The notes beneath the pieces were generated by a model. That model was not told the origin of the DNA, searched no databases, and saw only the letters and a program-made list of their open reading frames with translations. Positions 1-8,378 of a stretch of 64,000 bases of DNA are shown one piece after another. The DNA is from an uncultured Planctomycetaceae bacterium. Lineage in GTDB: Bacteria > Planctomycetota > Planctomycetia > Pirellulales > Pirellulaceae. The stretch spans positions 1 to 64,000 of the forward strand of contig CAIPEB010000573.1 of assembly GCA_903863885.1 (NCBI GenBank), given 5' to 3'. Positions within the stretch are counted from its first letter, which is position 1. Each line of letters opens with the position of its first letter. A program made the translations under genes and the position numbers.

Positions 1-1963
1 CCAGTCGCGGGTGCTTGACCGGCTGTCGGAACACGAGCGTATGCGGCGTCTCGGTGCGGGTCGCCTTGTCTTCCGGCTCGGCGGCCACGTTCTTCAATAT
101 TCCCTGCCGCATGGCTTCGCGTTTTTCGTCGCGGGGGTGATCCCACACGTCCCGCATCGCCCAGCGCGGAGCGAACGCGTCGGCCCGCACGGCGATGAAA
201 TCTCCGGTGCCGCGCGCGAATAGAGGTTTGCTCATGCCGGGCCACGTTGCCGCAACCGGCCAGCCCTGTTCGTCGGTTTCGATCGTCGGCTGCGGTCCCG
301 TCGACGGCTGATCCGCGACGGAGTCTTTGACCAGCTGGTACTTGCGGATCGAATCGGGAGCGAGTCTATCGACCCAGAAACGCGCGTAGCGGTTCGCGGC
401 GTGGTCGGCAAACGTCCGGGAGACATCTTCGCGGCTCAGGTCCGCGGGGCTTGCCGGCCGCTCAAAGGGCTGCATGCCGGGCTGGAAATCGAGGGGAATC
501 TTCGCGCCGTTCTCGGTGTTGACGACCGACTTGTAATCGTCGCGCAGCGCGCTGGAGATCAGGTTGGCCCAACCGGTGAAGGTCGAGGAGGTGGGATTGG
601 CGACATAGAGTCCCTCGCTCTCCCGCACCAGTTTCGTGCGTGCCCGCTGGCCGAGCAGCCATTCCGACAGGGCCATGGGCCGCCACGCGTATCGTGCCTT
701 TTCATTGAACTGGCCCTGCGAATCGAGACCGTAGGGTTGGGCGACGCTCAGTCCCGATCCCCAGGTGTGTTCATCGAACAGGCACAGGTCCTTGGTCAGT
801 TCCACAATCCGTCCGCGGCTGGCATCGTCAAGCGGTCCCCATACGGGCGACTGCGCGGCGTTCAGGTATCGCTTGGCGAACCGGCTCGCGGCCACTTCGC
901 GCGGCGCGCTCGCGGTTCCGTTGGCCCACCAGTCGGTCCATTCGCCCTCGCGCACTGGCGCTTTCGGTCCCGCGACCCGCTCAAGGTCCTCCATGGCCTG
1001 GCCGATCGTCACCAGTCGCAGTTCGGGCTGCAGCTTGAGCTTGTTCCAGGCGGCGATGAAATCGCTGAGTGGCGGGAAGGGGGGATCGTTGTCGTATCGC
1101 CACATGTTGGTCATGGAGACGGCCAGCACCGGATATTGGTACCCGCCGGATTCCAGCTGCGCGATGCGGTTCATGCACTGGGCGTGAGCCGCGCGCAGCG
1201 AAGCTTCGTCGCATCGCAGGATATCGCCGGAACGCGGGGGCCGATAACGGGCATCGGCAGCCAGAGGCAGCGGACCGCGGCGCCACTCCGTGGTCTCGAA
1301 AAAGAAGAACCCTTCCCCGTACGTCAGGCTGAGCCACACGAACATCTTCCGCCCGTCGGGCATCTTCCACCAGAACGCGGAAGGTCTGTCGAAAGGAGCG
1401 CCGCCCGAGTCTCCGTTGATTCCGGAAAACAGGAAACGGATGTTACGATCGAGCAGCGCCATCGCGCCGGCTCGCGGGAAACCGTTCACGTCATTCTGGA
1501 CGGCCGCGCGCGGCTGCAGTTTCTGCCAGAGGTCCTCGGGCAGCCAGTGCGTCATCGTCTGCCACTGCCGGCGATCGAGGAAAGGAGTGTTGTTCAGCGG
1601 CAGTGCGCTGACTTCGATCTGTCCCGCGCGGACCGCGTCGAGAAACATGGCGCGTCGCGACTCGCTCGCGGCCTGCCACCAATCGAGCACGGCGACGGTG
1701 GTCTCGGCAGTCCAGCGGAATTTCGAGGTCTCGGGCGCGTCGCGAGTCGCCTGCGCCGCGTCGAGCGCGATGTCGAGATACCGCCGTTGCAGGTCTCGGC
1801 ACACGGCCGGATGATCGGTGAAGCCGTAATCCGTGTGGGAGAAGTGGATCAGGTCGAGCTGCTTGATGACTCGCGGCGATTTCGCTTCCTCGCAGCGGGC
1901 GAGGTTCGATGCCGAGACGACCAGCAGAATGAAGGCGGCCCAGGCGCTGTTGCGGTGTTGCAT
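1..1963 (-). CDS. GH38-like (alpha-mannosidase-type) secreted glycosidase, 3' end missing
   Basis: The frame opens at ATG 1963 and stays open to the left edge (about 654 codons), so the C-terminus lies outside the window. Residues 1-24 look like a signal peptide (Ala/Leu/Val-rich, ending near a Cys). The mature N-terminus has H40, H43 and D45 in an HFSHTDYG motif, which resembles the metal/catalytic start of GH38-type barrels. Further motifs are FRWTAE near residue 80 and LFDEHTWG around 395-402. Planctomycetes carry many such GH38-N-like (DUF5054-type) proteins, probably acting on host or algal glycans. It is the last visible gene of a minus-strand operon, 44 bases after the UlaG-like gene. 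Substrate is unknown. The family call is from motifs only. Confidence 0.72.
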   Translation of the reverse strand, partial: MQHRNSAWAAFILLVVSASNLARCEEAKSPRVIKQLDLIHFSHTDYGFTDHPAVCRDLQRRYLDIALDAAQATRDAPETSKFRWTAETTVAVLDWWQAASESRRAMFLDAVRAGQIEVSALPLNNTPFLDRRQWQTMTHWLPEDLWQKLQPRAAVQNDVNGFPRAGAMALLDRNIRFLFSGINGDSGGAPFDRPSAFWWKMPDGRKMFVWLSLTYGEGFFFFETTEWRRGPLPLAADARYRPPRSGDILRCDEASLRAAHAQCMNRIAQLESGGYQYPVLAVSMTNMWRYDNDPPFPPLSDFIAAWNKLKLQPELRLVTIGQAMEDLERVAGPKAPVREGEWTDWWANGTASAPREVAASRFAKRYLNAAQSPVWGPLDDASRGRIVELTKDLCLFDEHTWGSGLSVAQPYGLDSQGQFNEKARYAWRPMALSEWLLGQRARTKLVRESEGLYVANPTSSTFTGWANLISSALRDDYKSVVNTENGAKIPLDFQPGMQPFERPASPADLSREDVSRTFADHAANRYARFWVDRLAPDSIRKYQLVKDSVADQPSTGPQPTIETDEQGWPVAATWPGMSKPLFARGTGDFIAVRADAFAPRWAMRDVWDHPRDEKREAMRQGILKNVAAEPEDKATRTETPHTLVFRQPVKHPRL

Positions 1964-2007
1964 GATGACGCTCCCGGCGAGGACACGTGAGACAACGTTG
2001 TTGATAT

Positions 2008-2814
2008 TTACGGTGCCGGTTCGAACGTGAACGGCACGCCGTGTTCGAGTTCGCGGTAACGTTCGCCGATCCCTTCGAGCTTCATATTGGTGCGGAGCAG
2101 TTGCGGGGGCAGCGAATTGTCGCGGAACAGATCGTAATGGCAGGGGACGACGAAGCGCGCGTTCAGATCGCGTCCGAGACGCGCGGCTTCGGCGGGCGAC
2201 AGGTTGCGGAAGGCGCCGTTGATGACCGCGACGAGCACGTCGGGGTGATCGGGAGCGGCGGCGTGGGCGAGCACTTCGTGGTAGCCCGTGTCACCCGTGA
2301 AGTAGACCGAGACGCCGCCTTCCACGCCGACGACGTAGCCCACGTGCGTGAGGTCGTCGGCGCCGAGCGGGATCGCGAAGGTGGTTCGGATGCGCACGTC
2401 CCCGACGCGATGCACCTTGTTCGGCCACATCATGTGAATCTCGTCCCGGGGAACGCCCAGTTGAACGAGCCGATCAACCGTCTCCGGCGGCGCGACGTAG
2501 GGCCCTTGGCCGCCGGCGTCGCGATACCCGGCCAGCGTCTCCGGGTCGAGGTGATCGCCGTGGCTGTGCGTCATCGCATACAGATCCACGCCGGCAAGAT
2601 CCCGAGGCGCAAGCGGCGCCGGGACGAGGCGGTCCATGTCGAATCCCGCCCCGTCTCCGATGGCCTTGCACGAGTTGGTCAGATAGGGATCGACCGCGAC
2701 GATTTTCCCCTCGGGGCTCTTGAGCAGATAGCCGGCCTGCCCGAGCCACCACAGGGTGACCGAACGCGGAGGAACCCGGAAACGTCGAACATCGTCGAGC
2801 GAAATGGGCTGCAT
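2008..2814 (-). CDS. UlaG-like metallo-beta-lactamase-fold hydrolase (putative sugar-acid lactonase)
   Basis: This 268-residue protein has the metallo-beta-lactamase metal motif THSHGDH, a later FTGDTGYH segment and a PCHYDLFRDN segment. Together these resemble UlaG, the L-ascorbate-6-phosphate lactonase, more than classical lactamases or RNase Z. The N-terminal WWLGQAGYLLKS stretch is also typical of UlaG relatives. No signal peptide is seen, so it is probably cytoplasmic. It starts 9 bases after the cupin gene and precedes the GH38-like gene in the same operon. A lactone-opening step in sugar oxidation would fit the SDR genes nearby, but that is inference. The true substrate cannot be told from sequence. 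Confidence 0.85.
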   Translation of the reverse strand: MQPISLDDVRRFRVPPRSVTLWWLGQAGYLLKSPEGKIVAVDPYLTNSCKAIGDGAGFDMDRLVPAPLAPRDLAGVDLYAMTHSHGDHLDPETLAGYRDAGGQGPYVAPPETVDRLVQLGVPRDEIHMMWPNKVHRVGDVRIRTTFAIPLGADDLTHVGYVVGVEGGVSVYFTGDTGYHEVLAHAAAPDHPDVLVAVINGAFRNLSPAEAARLGRDLNARFVVPCHYDLFRDNSLPPQLLRTNMKLEGIGERYRELEHGVPFTFEPAP

Positions 2815-2823
2815 GGGCGAACC

Positions 2824-3246
2824 TCAGGGATTGGGAGGCGATGTGGCGATCAGCACGACGAGCGGCACATTGCCCGTGTTCTCGATGCCGTGAACGCACC
2901 ACGGCGGCAGGTACACGAAGTCGCCTTTGCTCACGTCCCGCTGGTAATGAGCGAACGTCATGCGCCCGCTTCCCTCGAGAATCACGTAGGTTTCTTCCGT
3001 CTCGTGCGAGCCCGGTTCGAGTATGGCGTGCGGCGGGACGTAGAACATGACCAGTCCCAGATTCCGGGACGGCGCGTTGGGATTGACCGGGTGAACGACG
3101 CGCACGCCGAGTCCGTGGCAGCCCGGATACGAGACCGGGACGCCGTCCTGGACCGTGACGATCATCGGGTCCGGCGGCACGCTCGGCTTGGGAATCTTGG
3201 GCTGTTCTTCTCCCTTGTAACCTTGGAACATCGTGATCTTGGCCAT
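2824..3246 (-). CDS. Cupin-domain protein
   Basis: A 140-residue single-domain cupin. The start is taken at ATG 3246 (MAKITMFQGY); the frame is open further upstream, but that part overlaps the SDR gene. The first cupin motif is seen around HETEETYVILEGSGRM and the second around GDFVYLPPWCVHGIEN, with His and Glu positions suited to a metal site. It sits between an SDR (11 bases) and the UlaG-like hydrolase (9 bases), so translation is probably coupled. Small cupins in sugar operons are often isomerases or lyases, or bind effectors. No specific reaction can be assigned. Confidence 0.85.
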   Translation of the reverse strand: MAKITMFQGYKGEEQPKIPKPSVPPDPMIVTVQDGVPVSYPGCHGLGVRVVHPVNPNAPSRNLGLVMFYVPPHAILEPGSHETEETYVILEGSGRMTFAHYQRDVSKGDFVYLPPWCVHGIENTGNVPLVVLIATSPPNP

Positions 3247-3257
3247 TTGATTTCCTT

Positions 3258-4040
3258 TCAGAATTCGCGAGCGTATCCAGCCAGCCAGCCGCCGTCCACC
3301 GTCAAAACGGACCCGTTGATGTAACTCGCCTGCGGCGATGCGAGGAACAGCACAGCATGTGCAACTTCTTCCGGAGTGCCGGGGCGTCCCAGCGGCACGT
3401 GAGCCAGCATCCGCTGCACGGATTCGCGGAACAGGCCGTCGTCGCCGTAGAACAGTTTCTTGGTTCCTTCGGTCAGGATCGATCCGGGTGCGATCGCGTT
3501 GACGGTAACGCCCTCGCGGCCCAGTTCCAATGCCATGGCCTTGGTCAGGTTGATGACGCCGGCCTTCGCCGCCACGAATGCGCACTGCAGACGCAGCGGG
3601 ACAAGCCCCGCGATCGACGAGATGTTGATGATCCGGCCAAATGACTGTTTGCGCATGATCGCTCCGGCCGTGCGGCTGACCAGGTACAGCCCGGTCAGAT
3701 CGACATCGACGATCCGGTCCCATTCCTCGCGGGGGAACTCGTCGATCGGCACGCGGTGATGCAGCGTGTTCACTCCGGCATTGTTGATGACGATGTCGAG
3801 TTGCCCGTGGCGGTCGGCGATGTCGGTCACGACCTGACGCACCTGGGATTCATCTCGCACGTCCATGAACGCCGAGTGGCAATTCGCGGAGCGGGCGGCG
3901 GCCGCCTTGGCTCCCTCCACATCGACGTCCGTGTAATGGACGATGGCTCCATTAGCGGCCAGCGAATCGGCGATGGCCTGGCCGATGCCGTGCGCCGCTC
4001 CGGTGACCAGCGCGACCCTGTTGGTTAGATCGACATTCAT
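3258..4040 (-). CDS. Short-chain dehydrogenase/reductase with Phe at the catalytic Tyr position
   Basis: A classical-length SDR of 260 residues starting at MNVDLTNR (ATG 4040). An earlier in-frame ATG at 4070 would overlap the upstream gene. The NAD(P) motif VTGAAHGIGQ, the NNAG motif and the ISSIAG serine are present. The usual YxxxK reads FVAAK (F155, K159), so the proton-donating Tyr is missing. The C-terminal PGSILTEGT and GSVLTVDGGW segments are normal. It lies 5 bases after the DUF6786-like gene, inside the sugar operon. A sugar dehydrogenase role would fit the context, but the Phe makes ordinary SDR catalysis uncertain. Confidence 0.85.
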   Translation of the reverse strand: MNVDLTNRVALVTGAAHGIGQAIADSLAANGAIVHYTDVDVEGAKAAAARSANCHSAFMDVRDESQVRQVVTDIADRHGQLDIVINNAGVNTLHHRVPIDEFPREEWDRIVDVDLTGLYLVSRTAGAIMRKQSFGRIINISSIAGLVPLRLQCAFVAAKAGVINLTKAMALELGREGVTVNAIAPGSILTEGTKKLFYGDDGLFRESVQRMLAHVPLGRPGTPEEVAHAVLFLASPQASYINGSVLTVDGGWLAGYAREF

Positions 4041-4045
4041 GCGAC

Positions 4046-5125
4046 TTATTGCTCCCTGATCAGCAGGCACGAGACGATTTCATCGATTTCTTCACGACTG
4101 CCGCGAAACGCCCAGGTCTGACAGACATCGGCGCAGCGGTTGCGGCCGGTTCCCGGACCCACGGCGGGAACATGATACTCCATCTCGGCGAAGGACCCCA
4201 AAGCACTGTTGACGTTGCAGATCTGGATTGCGTATCCGCGATCATCGGGTTCGGTCCACGGGACGTCTTCGTAATCGCCCGACGGATCGATGCACGCGTT
4301 GCGGATCAGCAGCGCCCATTTGCCCGAGGATGTCCGGTAGCGGTAGCCGACCCGGCCTGTTGCCGCGGCTGCTCGGACGGCGAACTTGAATTCGCCTTGG
4401 GCCCGCATGTGGAACAGGACCAGCCCGTCGCGGGTTTCGACATCGCCCGGGGGCGGCGAACCGAAGAAGAGCTTCGGTTCGCTGCGGCCGTAGGTCGGGA
4501 CGAGCAGGTCCCCGCCGTGGGGCATCTGGACCAGATTCCATAATCCGACCCGCTGCTCGCCCGAGAGCAGGTCGATCGAGCTTGTCAGCCGGTATCCGGC
4601 GTATTCGACTTTGGACAACCGCGAAAAACAGCTTTCATGTCGCAGCGGATTCGCGGCGGCACCGAGGACCCGCCTGAGTTCCATTTCGACGTCGGCTTTC
4701 GATCGCGTGAGGCGGCAGGTCAGTCGATTTACGAGGCTGACCGTTTCCGTTTCCCGCGTGAGTTGCCATTGGCCCGGATCGAGCTGGCGCGGCTGGAAAT
4801 AGACGTCGGTGCTCGGATAGTTCGGAAAGAAGAAATCGACTTCGGGTGCGAGCCAGAGCCGATCGCCGCCCGAGTTGTGCCATTCGGAACCGGCGTAGAA
4901 CTCGGCCGCGCTCGAGGTCTGTTCGAGGCACGGATGCGACCAGAAGAAATTCTCGGCGCTGCCCGGCGCGAACAGCCCCAGCACGCGGCCTCCGTGGGGC
5001 AGGATCAGCAGCTCCGAGCCGTCGCCCGTCAAGAACTCGCACGTCGGCTTTCCGGCGTCCGTCAACGTCTGGACAAGAGGGCGGTGCATGGTTGTCTCCG
5101 GACGGGTTGTCGCCGGTTCGCTCAT
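4046..5125 (-). CDS. DUF6786-like protein, sugar-operon member of unknown function
   Basis: A 359-residue protein without signal peptide or membrane segments. A second possible start, MHRPLVQ, lies 12 codons in. It is rich in aromatic residues (FFWSHP, EVDFFFPNYP, WHNSGGDRLW), as in carbohydrate-handling beta-sandwich folds such as mutarotase-like domains. I recall similar planctomycete proteins under DUF6786, but the match is tentative. It is the first gene of the tight minus-strand operon and is followed after only 5 bases by the SDR. No catalytic residues can be named. Confidence 0.7.
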   Translation of the reverse strand: MSEPATTRPETTMHRPLVQTLTDAGKPTCEFLTGDGSELLILPHGGRVLGLFAPGSAENFFWSHPCLEQTSSAAEFYAGSEWHNSGGDRLWLAPEVDFFFPNYPSTDVYFQPRQLDPGQWQLTRETETVSLVNRLTCRLTRSKADVEMELRRVLGAAANPLRHESCFSRLSKVEYAGYRLTSSIDLLSGEQRVGLWNLVQMPHGGDLLVPTYGRSEPKLFFGSPPPGDVETRDGLVLFHMRAQGEFKFAVRAAAATGRVGYRYRTSSGKWALLIRNACIDPSGDYEDVPWTEPDDRGYAIQICNVNSALGSFAEMEYHVPAVGPGTGRNRCADVCQTWAFRGSREEIDEIVSCLLIREQ

Positions 5126-5220
5126 GAATCGAGTAGTCTGCGCCGGCTCTTGATAAATCGGTGTATTAGGATTTTAGGCCGTTAGGTATATCGAAAAAAA
5201 TCCAAATTGGTCAATTCGTT

Positions 5221-5246
5221 GGTGTGCCACTGGCTCCGCCAGTGTT
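5221..5246 (+). repeat. REP-like palindromic unit, copy 1
   Basis: A 26-base unit built around cactggc-tcc-gccagtg, a 7-base stem with a 3-base loop, preceded by ggtgtgc. The reverse complement of this unit recurs at 5323-5348 with a single difference in the loop. The arrangement is that of two REP units in a BIME-type element. Transcribed, each would form a small hairpin. Confidence 0.8.
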
Positions 5247-5322
5247 CTGTGTCGTTCCTCGGACATTAGCTTGACTTGTAACGCGTCTGATTCAGGAGGT
5301 TTGGTCCGGAGTGCTGCCCGTC

Positions 5323-5348
5323 AACACTGGCAGAGCCAGTGGCACACC
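5323..5348 (-). repeat. REP-like palindromic unit, copy 2 (inverted)
   Basis: Inverted copy of the unit at 5221-5246, reading cactggc-aga-gccagtg on the plus strand and followed by gcacacc. The two copies are 76 bases apart. No RAYT (REP-associated tyrosine transposase) gene is present in the window, so mobilisation would have to act in trans. Confidence 0.8.
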
Positions 5349-5490
5349 GGCCAAGGACACGGTTAAGGAGTAGGATATGCTGGCCGTGCCGCACCGCCGG
5401 GTTTCTGTAACGCATCGGCCGCACGCCAGCATCCGCCGATTCGTTACGTTGTCTCGTCGTTTTGCCGTTAGATCTTAATAGTTAACGCTA

Positions 5491-6729
5491 TTAGCTTTTA
5501 GTAAGGGTATTTCCGAATGCCATCACGACCGCGGCGGCGACGAGGATCGCAATCGCCGCGTACATCTGGACGCGGGGCTTGCCGTGAACGCCCTTCCATT
5601 CGCCGCTGATAAATCCCAGCAGTTGAGTGCCCGTCATCTGCATCGCCTGCTGAATGCCGAAGCCGACCGAGGCGCCCAGCGCGCCGAGCAGCAGCATGCC
5701 CTCGCCCATCAGTGCGGAAGCGAGGCTGAAGTTGACGCCGATCAACACGGCCAGGAACAGTTCGCGGCCGCTCTGCACGAGCACGCCCCACGACTTGTTC
5801 TTGCGCAGCAGGTGAGCGGCGTAAGCCAGGTTCACCAGGGCGCCGCCCATCAGTCCGACGGCGAACACGCCGAAGGTCGGCGGGATCTGTCCGGTCTGCA
5901 CAAGCACGGAACCCTTGCCCGGTGCCGGCGCAGTACTCAGTTGCTGTTCGATGCGATCCGCGACTTGGCGTGCGCTGATTCCGGCAACGGGCAGCGGGTC
6001 CATTCCGGGGAGCGCCAGTATCCCTTTCTCGGACACCGCGTGCGAGCCCGACAGGTCGTCGCGCCCGTCGATCGAGACCGTGATGCTGGTGGACGGCTGG
6101 ATGATGCTCAGATTGGAGACGATCGGATCCTGGCTGTATACGAAGGCAAATGCCATGAACGACGACAGGATGCCGGCCGCGACGGTCATCAGCAGTCCGG
6201 TCAGAAATCCGCCGGAGAGCGATTCCTGCTGCTTCTTCAGTTCGCGATCCCGTCCGAATCCCGCAAGAGAGGCGATGAGCACTCCGACGAGCATCAGAGC
6301 CACGGCGGCGCAGACGGTCAGGCCGGCCGGGGAATTCAGGTCGGCCGCGCTGCGGAACAGGCCCGAACCCTTGAAGATCATCGGCGTGATCGCTCCGACG
6401 GAAACGCCGAGCCCCGCGAGAATCGCGCCCGTCAGGGCCACTCCGATCCGCACGTAGCAGAGGCCGCAGAGCACGTTAGCGATGCCCCAGCCGACCGCGA
6501 ACAGATTGCCCAGCAGGATGGCGCTGAGCGGCACGCGGCTGAGCGACTGCAGCGCATTCGGGCAGCCCAGCAGGGTGATGCCCCACGGCATGATCACGAG
6601 TCCGACCAGCATGCCGATGAACCACCAGTGTTCAAAACGGTACTGTCGCATGAGCTTGAATGGCCAGACGCCGCTGCCCATGATCAGCCCGCCCAGCGCG
6701 ACCACCAGCAGTCCCCAAGCCGCCGTCAT
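5491..6729 (-). CDS. RhaT-like sugar-proton symporter with an inserted Poly_export-like domain
   Basis: A 412-residue multi-pass membrane protein of the L-rhamnose-H+ symporter (RhaT) type within the DMT superfamily. Ten hydrophobic segments can be counted. The N-terminus GSGVWPFKLMRQYRFEHWWF and the C-terminal half resemble RhaT. E. coli RhaT is 344 residues, so this one is about 70 longer. The excess lies after TM6 at about residues 213-279: ITVSIDGRDDLSG, then GILALPGMDPLPVAG, then ISARQVADRIEQQL. That order matches the polysaccharide biosynthesis/export (Wza-like) domain. The loop before TM6 is Lys/Arg-rich and probably cytoplasmic, which puts the insert outside the membrane. It lies 29 bases after the SDR at 6759. 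Likely role: uptake of a deoxy- or related sugar. Confidence 0.82.
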   Translation of the reverse strand: MTAAWGLLVVALGGLIMGSGVWPFKLMRQYRFEHWWFIGMLVGLVIMPWGITLLGCPNALQSLSRVPLSAILLGNLFAVGWGIANVLCGLCYVRIGVALTGAILAGLGVSVGAITPMIFKGSGLFRSAADLNSPAGLTVCAAVALMLVGVLIASLAGFGRDRELKKQQESLSGGFLTGLLMTVAAGILSSFMAFAFVYSQDPIVSNLSIIQPSTSITVSIDGRDDLSGSHAVSEKGILALPGMDPLPVAGISARQVADRIEQQLSTAPAPGKGSVLVQTGQIPPTFGVFAVGLMGGALVNLAYAAHLLRKNKSWGVLVQSGRELFLAVLIGVNFSLASALMGEGMLLLGALGASVGFGIQQAMQMTGTQLLGFISGEWKGVHGKPRVQMYAAIAILVAAAVVMAFGNTLTKS

Positions 6730-6758
6730 CTTGTGCTCCTTCAGCAGTGAAGCGGATA

Positions 6759-7601
6759 TCAGACGCCGGGCACATAGCCCGTGCCGAATCGCGCGGTTGA
6801 TTCATTCCGGAAATCGGAGATCAGCGACATCAGCGCCGTCGTGCCGCCGTCGGCGACGATCGTCTGGCCGATGATGAACTCGGCGTCGTCGCTGCAGAGA
6901 AAGACAGCGAGCTTCGCGATGTCGAGGGGAGCGCCCGGACGCGCCACGGGCACCGAGGTCTTGGCCGCTTCCCTCGCGGCATCGTCCTGGAAGCCGGGAA
7001 TGGCGCGATAATAGTTATCGACCGTGACCCAACCCGGGGCGATGGCGTTCAGGCGGATTCCCTTGTGGGCCAGTTCCACCGCCAGCGCCCGGGTGTAGGC
7101 AATGATCGCACCCTTCGTGCCGGCATACAGGGAATGCTCGGGTGCTCCCTGTAATCCGTGGATCGACGTGATATTGCAGATGGTCCCGCCGCCGCGCGTC
7201 AGCATGTCCCGCACGACCCGCTGCGTCAGGAAGTACTGCGCCCGCCAATTGACGTGGAACAGCAGATCGAACTGCTCGGGGGTTACCTGCAGGAACGGCT
7301 TGTTCAGCGTGATGCCGGAGTTGTTTACCAGACAGTCCAGACCGCCGAGGAACTCGATCGCTTTCTCGGCCAACTCGACGGGCTTCTCGCAGCTGTCGAA
7401 ATCCGCGGCGAAGGCTTCCGCTTTGCGGCCCCACGAGCGGATCTCCGCGGCCGTTTCCTCCGCACCTTTTCCACTGTGGGCATAATGCAGCGCGACGTCG
7501 GCCCCCTGGCGGGCAAACTCGCGGGCAATCTCCCGGCCGATACCGGTTCCCGAGCCCGTGACGAGTACGCGTTTGCCGGCCAGTCTTGCGCCAGTGTCCA
7601 T
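6759..7601 (-). CDS. Short-chain dehydrogenase/reductase (SDR)
   Basis: A 280-residue classical SDR starting at MDTGARLAGK. A GGAGG ribosome site sits 8 bases upstream of ATG 7601, which rules out the longer open frame. Motifs visible are VTGSGTGIGRE (nucleotide binding), NNSG, an ITSIHG serine and the catalytic pair YAGTK. PGWVTVDNYY and GQTIVADGG follow. Unlike the SDR at 3258, all catalytic residues are present. It is the first gene before the RhaT-like permease (29 bases), so the pair may import and oxidise the same sugar. Cofactor and substrate are not determinable here. Confidence 0.88.
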   Translation of the reverse strand: MDTGARLAGKRVLVTGSGTGIGREIAREFARQGADVALHYAHSGKGAEETAAEIRSWGRKAEAFAADFDSCEKPVELAEKAIEFLGGLDCLVNNSGITLNKPFLQVTPEQFDLLFHVNWRAQYFLTQRVVRDMLTRGGGTICNITSIHGLQGAPEHSLYAGTKGAIIAYTRALAVELAHKGIRLNAIAPGWVTVDNYYRAIPGFQDDAAREAAKTSVPVARPGAPLDIAKLAVFLCSDDAEFIIGQTIVADGGTTALMSLISDFRNESTARFGTGYVPGV

Positions 7602-8378
7602 CGAGCTGCCTCCACGTTGTGAAACCGTTTGGGGACCACGCAAAGGGGACCCGGTGATGCCGGTGGGGTTCACCGTCAAAGTCCCTCCGATTGGAACGCA
7701 CCGCGCAGCGTTCGTCAATCAACGGCGCGGCGCGGTTTGCGCTGCGCCGCACTTCGCTCCGCACGTTTGATTTCGCCGCGAGGACGCGATGTCGAGGTTC
7801 CTGTCGATGTCGCGTTGGCGCGTCGCCTGAGGTGCGACGGAGCGTGTCGATTTGTGATGGAAAGGGGGGCGTTTCGGGGTGCCGCCGGATGTTTTACACA
7901 TGTTTTACACTGGGGGTTTGGGGGGGTGCTGGCACCGAAAATCGGTCTGCCGCAGGCCGGCGGGATGGCCGGCAACTCGCGTTTTTTGCGGCATTTCCCC
8001 GCCGGCAGCGTACAGTCCCCCGAGTCGGCACCTGCTTGCATTTCGGGATGGGCCGTTTGTTCACACGGCGGTTACGCAGGCGGCGGCGGTGAATTGCGGT
8101 GCATCGAGAAAAGCCCTACCCTGCGCCCTTGGTAAAGGGTACCTTGAAATCGTCGCGGACATGGAACTCGCCGCAGTACACGGGCCGAATCAAATTTCCT
8201 TGGGCCGAACTGCGTGTGGCATATTAAAGCAGGGTCCTGTCGGGCGACGAGGATTACTCGGTGCCATCATCCGTCACTTTGCAGGTGCATCGAAAGCCGA
8301 TGGAGATCGCAAGGAATGATTCCGACTGCGAAGGCAAAGTGATGGCCCGCCCCTTGGCGCAGAAACATCGAGGTTGGC
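7602..8378. other. Long intergenic region, no convincing gene
   Basis: These 777 bases separate the divergent SDR and nitronate monooxygenase genes. Open frames on both strands are short, Arg/Pro-rich and without ribosome sites, so I do not call any. Visible details are a direct repeat ttttacac at about 7891-7910, G-runs at about 7911-7927, and short ggccggc repeats at 7955-7973. Promoters for both flanking genes should lie here, but none could be fixed. Confidence 0.5.

Larger units (their letters stand above)
5126..5490. other. Intergenic region with an inverted REP-like pair
   Basis: No gene is apparent in these 365 bases between the RhaT-like permease and the DUF6786-like gene. The region contains an inverted pair of 26-base palindromic units, listed separately. 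The promoter of the five-gene operon presumably lies between about 5126 and 5220, which is locally AT-richer, but I cannot pick out convincing -35/-10 boxes. Confidence 0.6.

Noticed and set aside
401-1990. Long plus-strand open frame of about 530 codons
   Set aside because: It is the exact opposite-strand shadow of the GH38-like gene. Its protein is Arg/Gly/Val-rich with no known motif, while the minus strand reads as a clear glycosidase.
7891-7973. G-run region as a regulatory G-quadruplex or promoter
   Set aside because: Only two or three G-runs of uneven length are present and no clear -35/-10 pair, so it is left as plain intergenic sequence.
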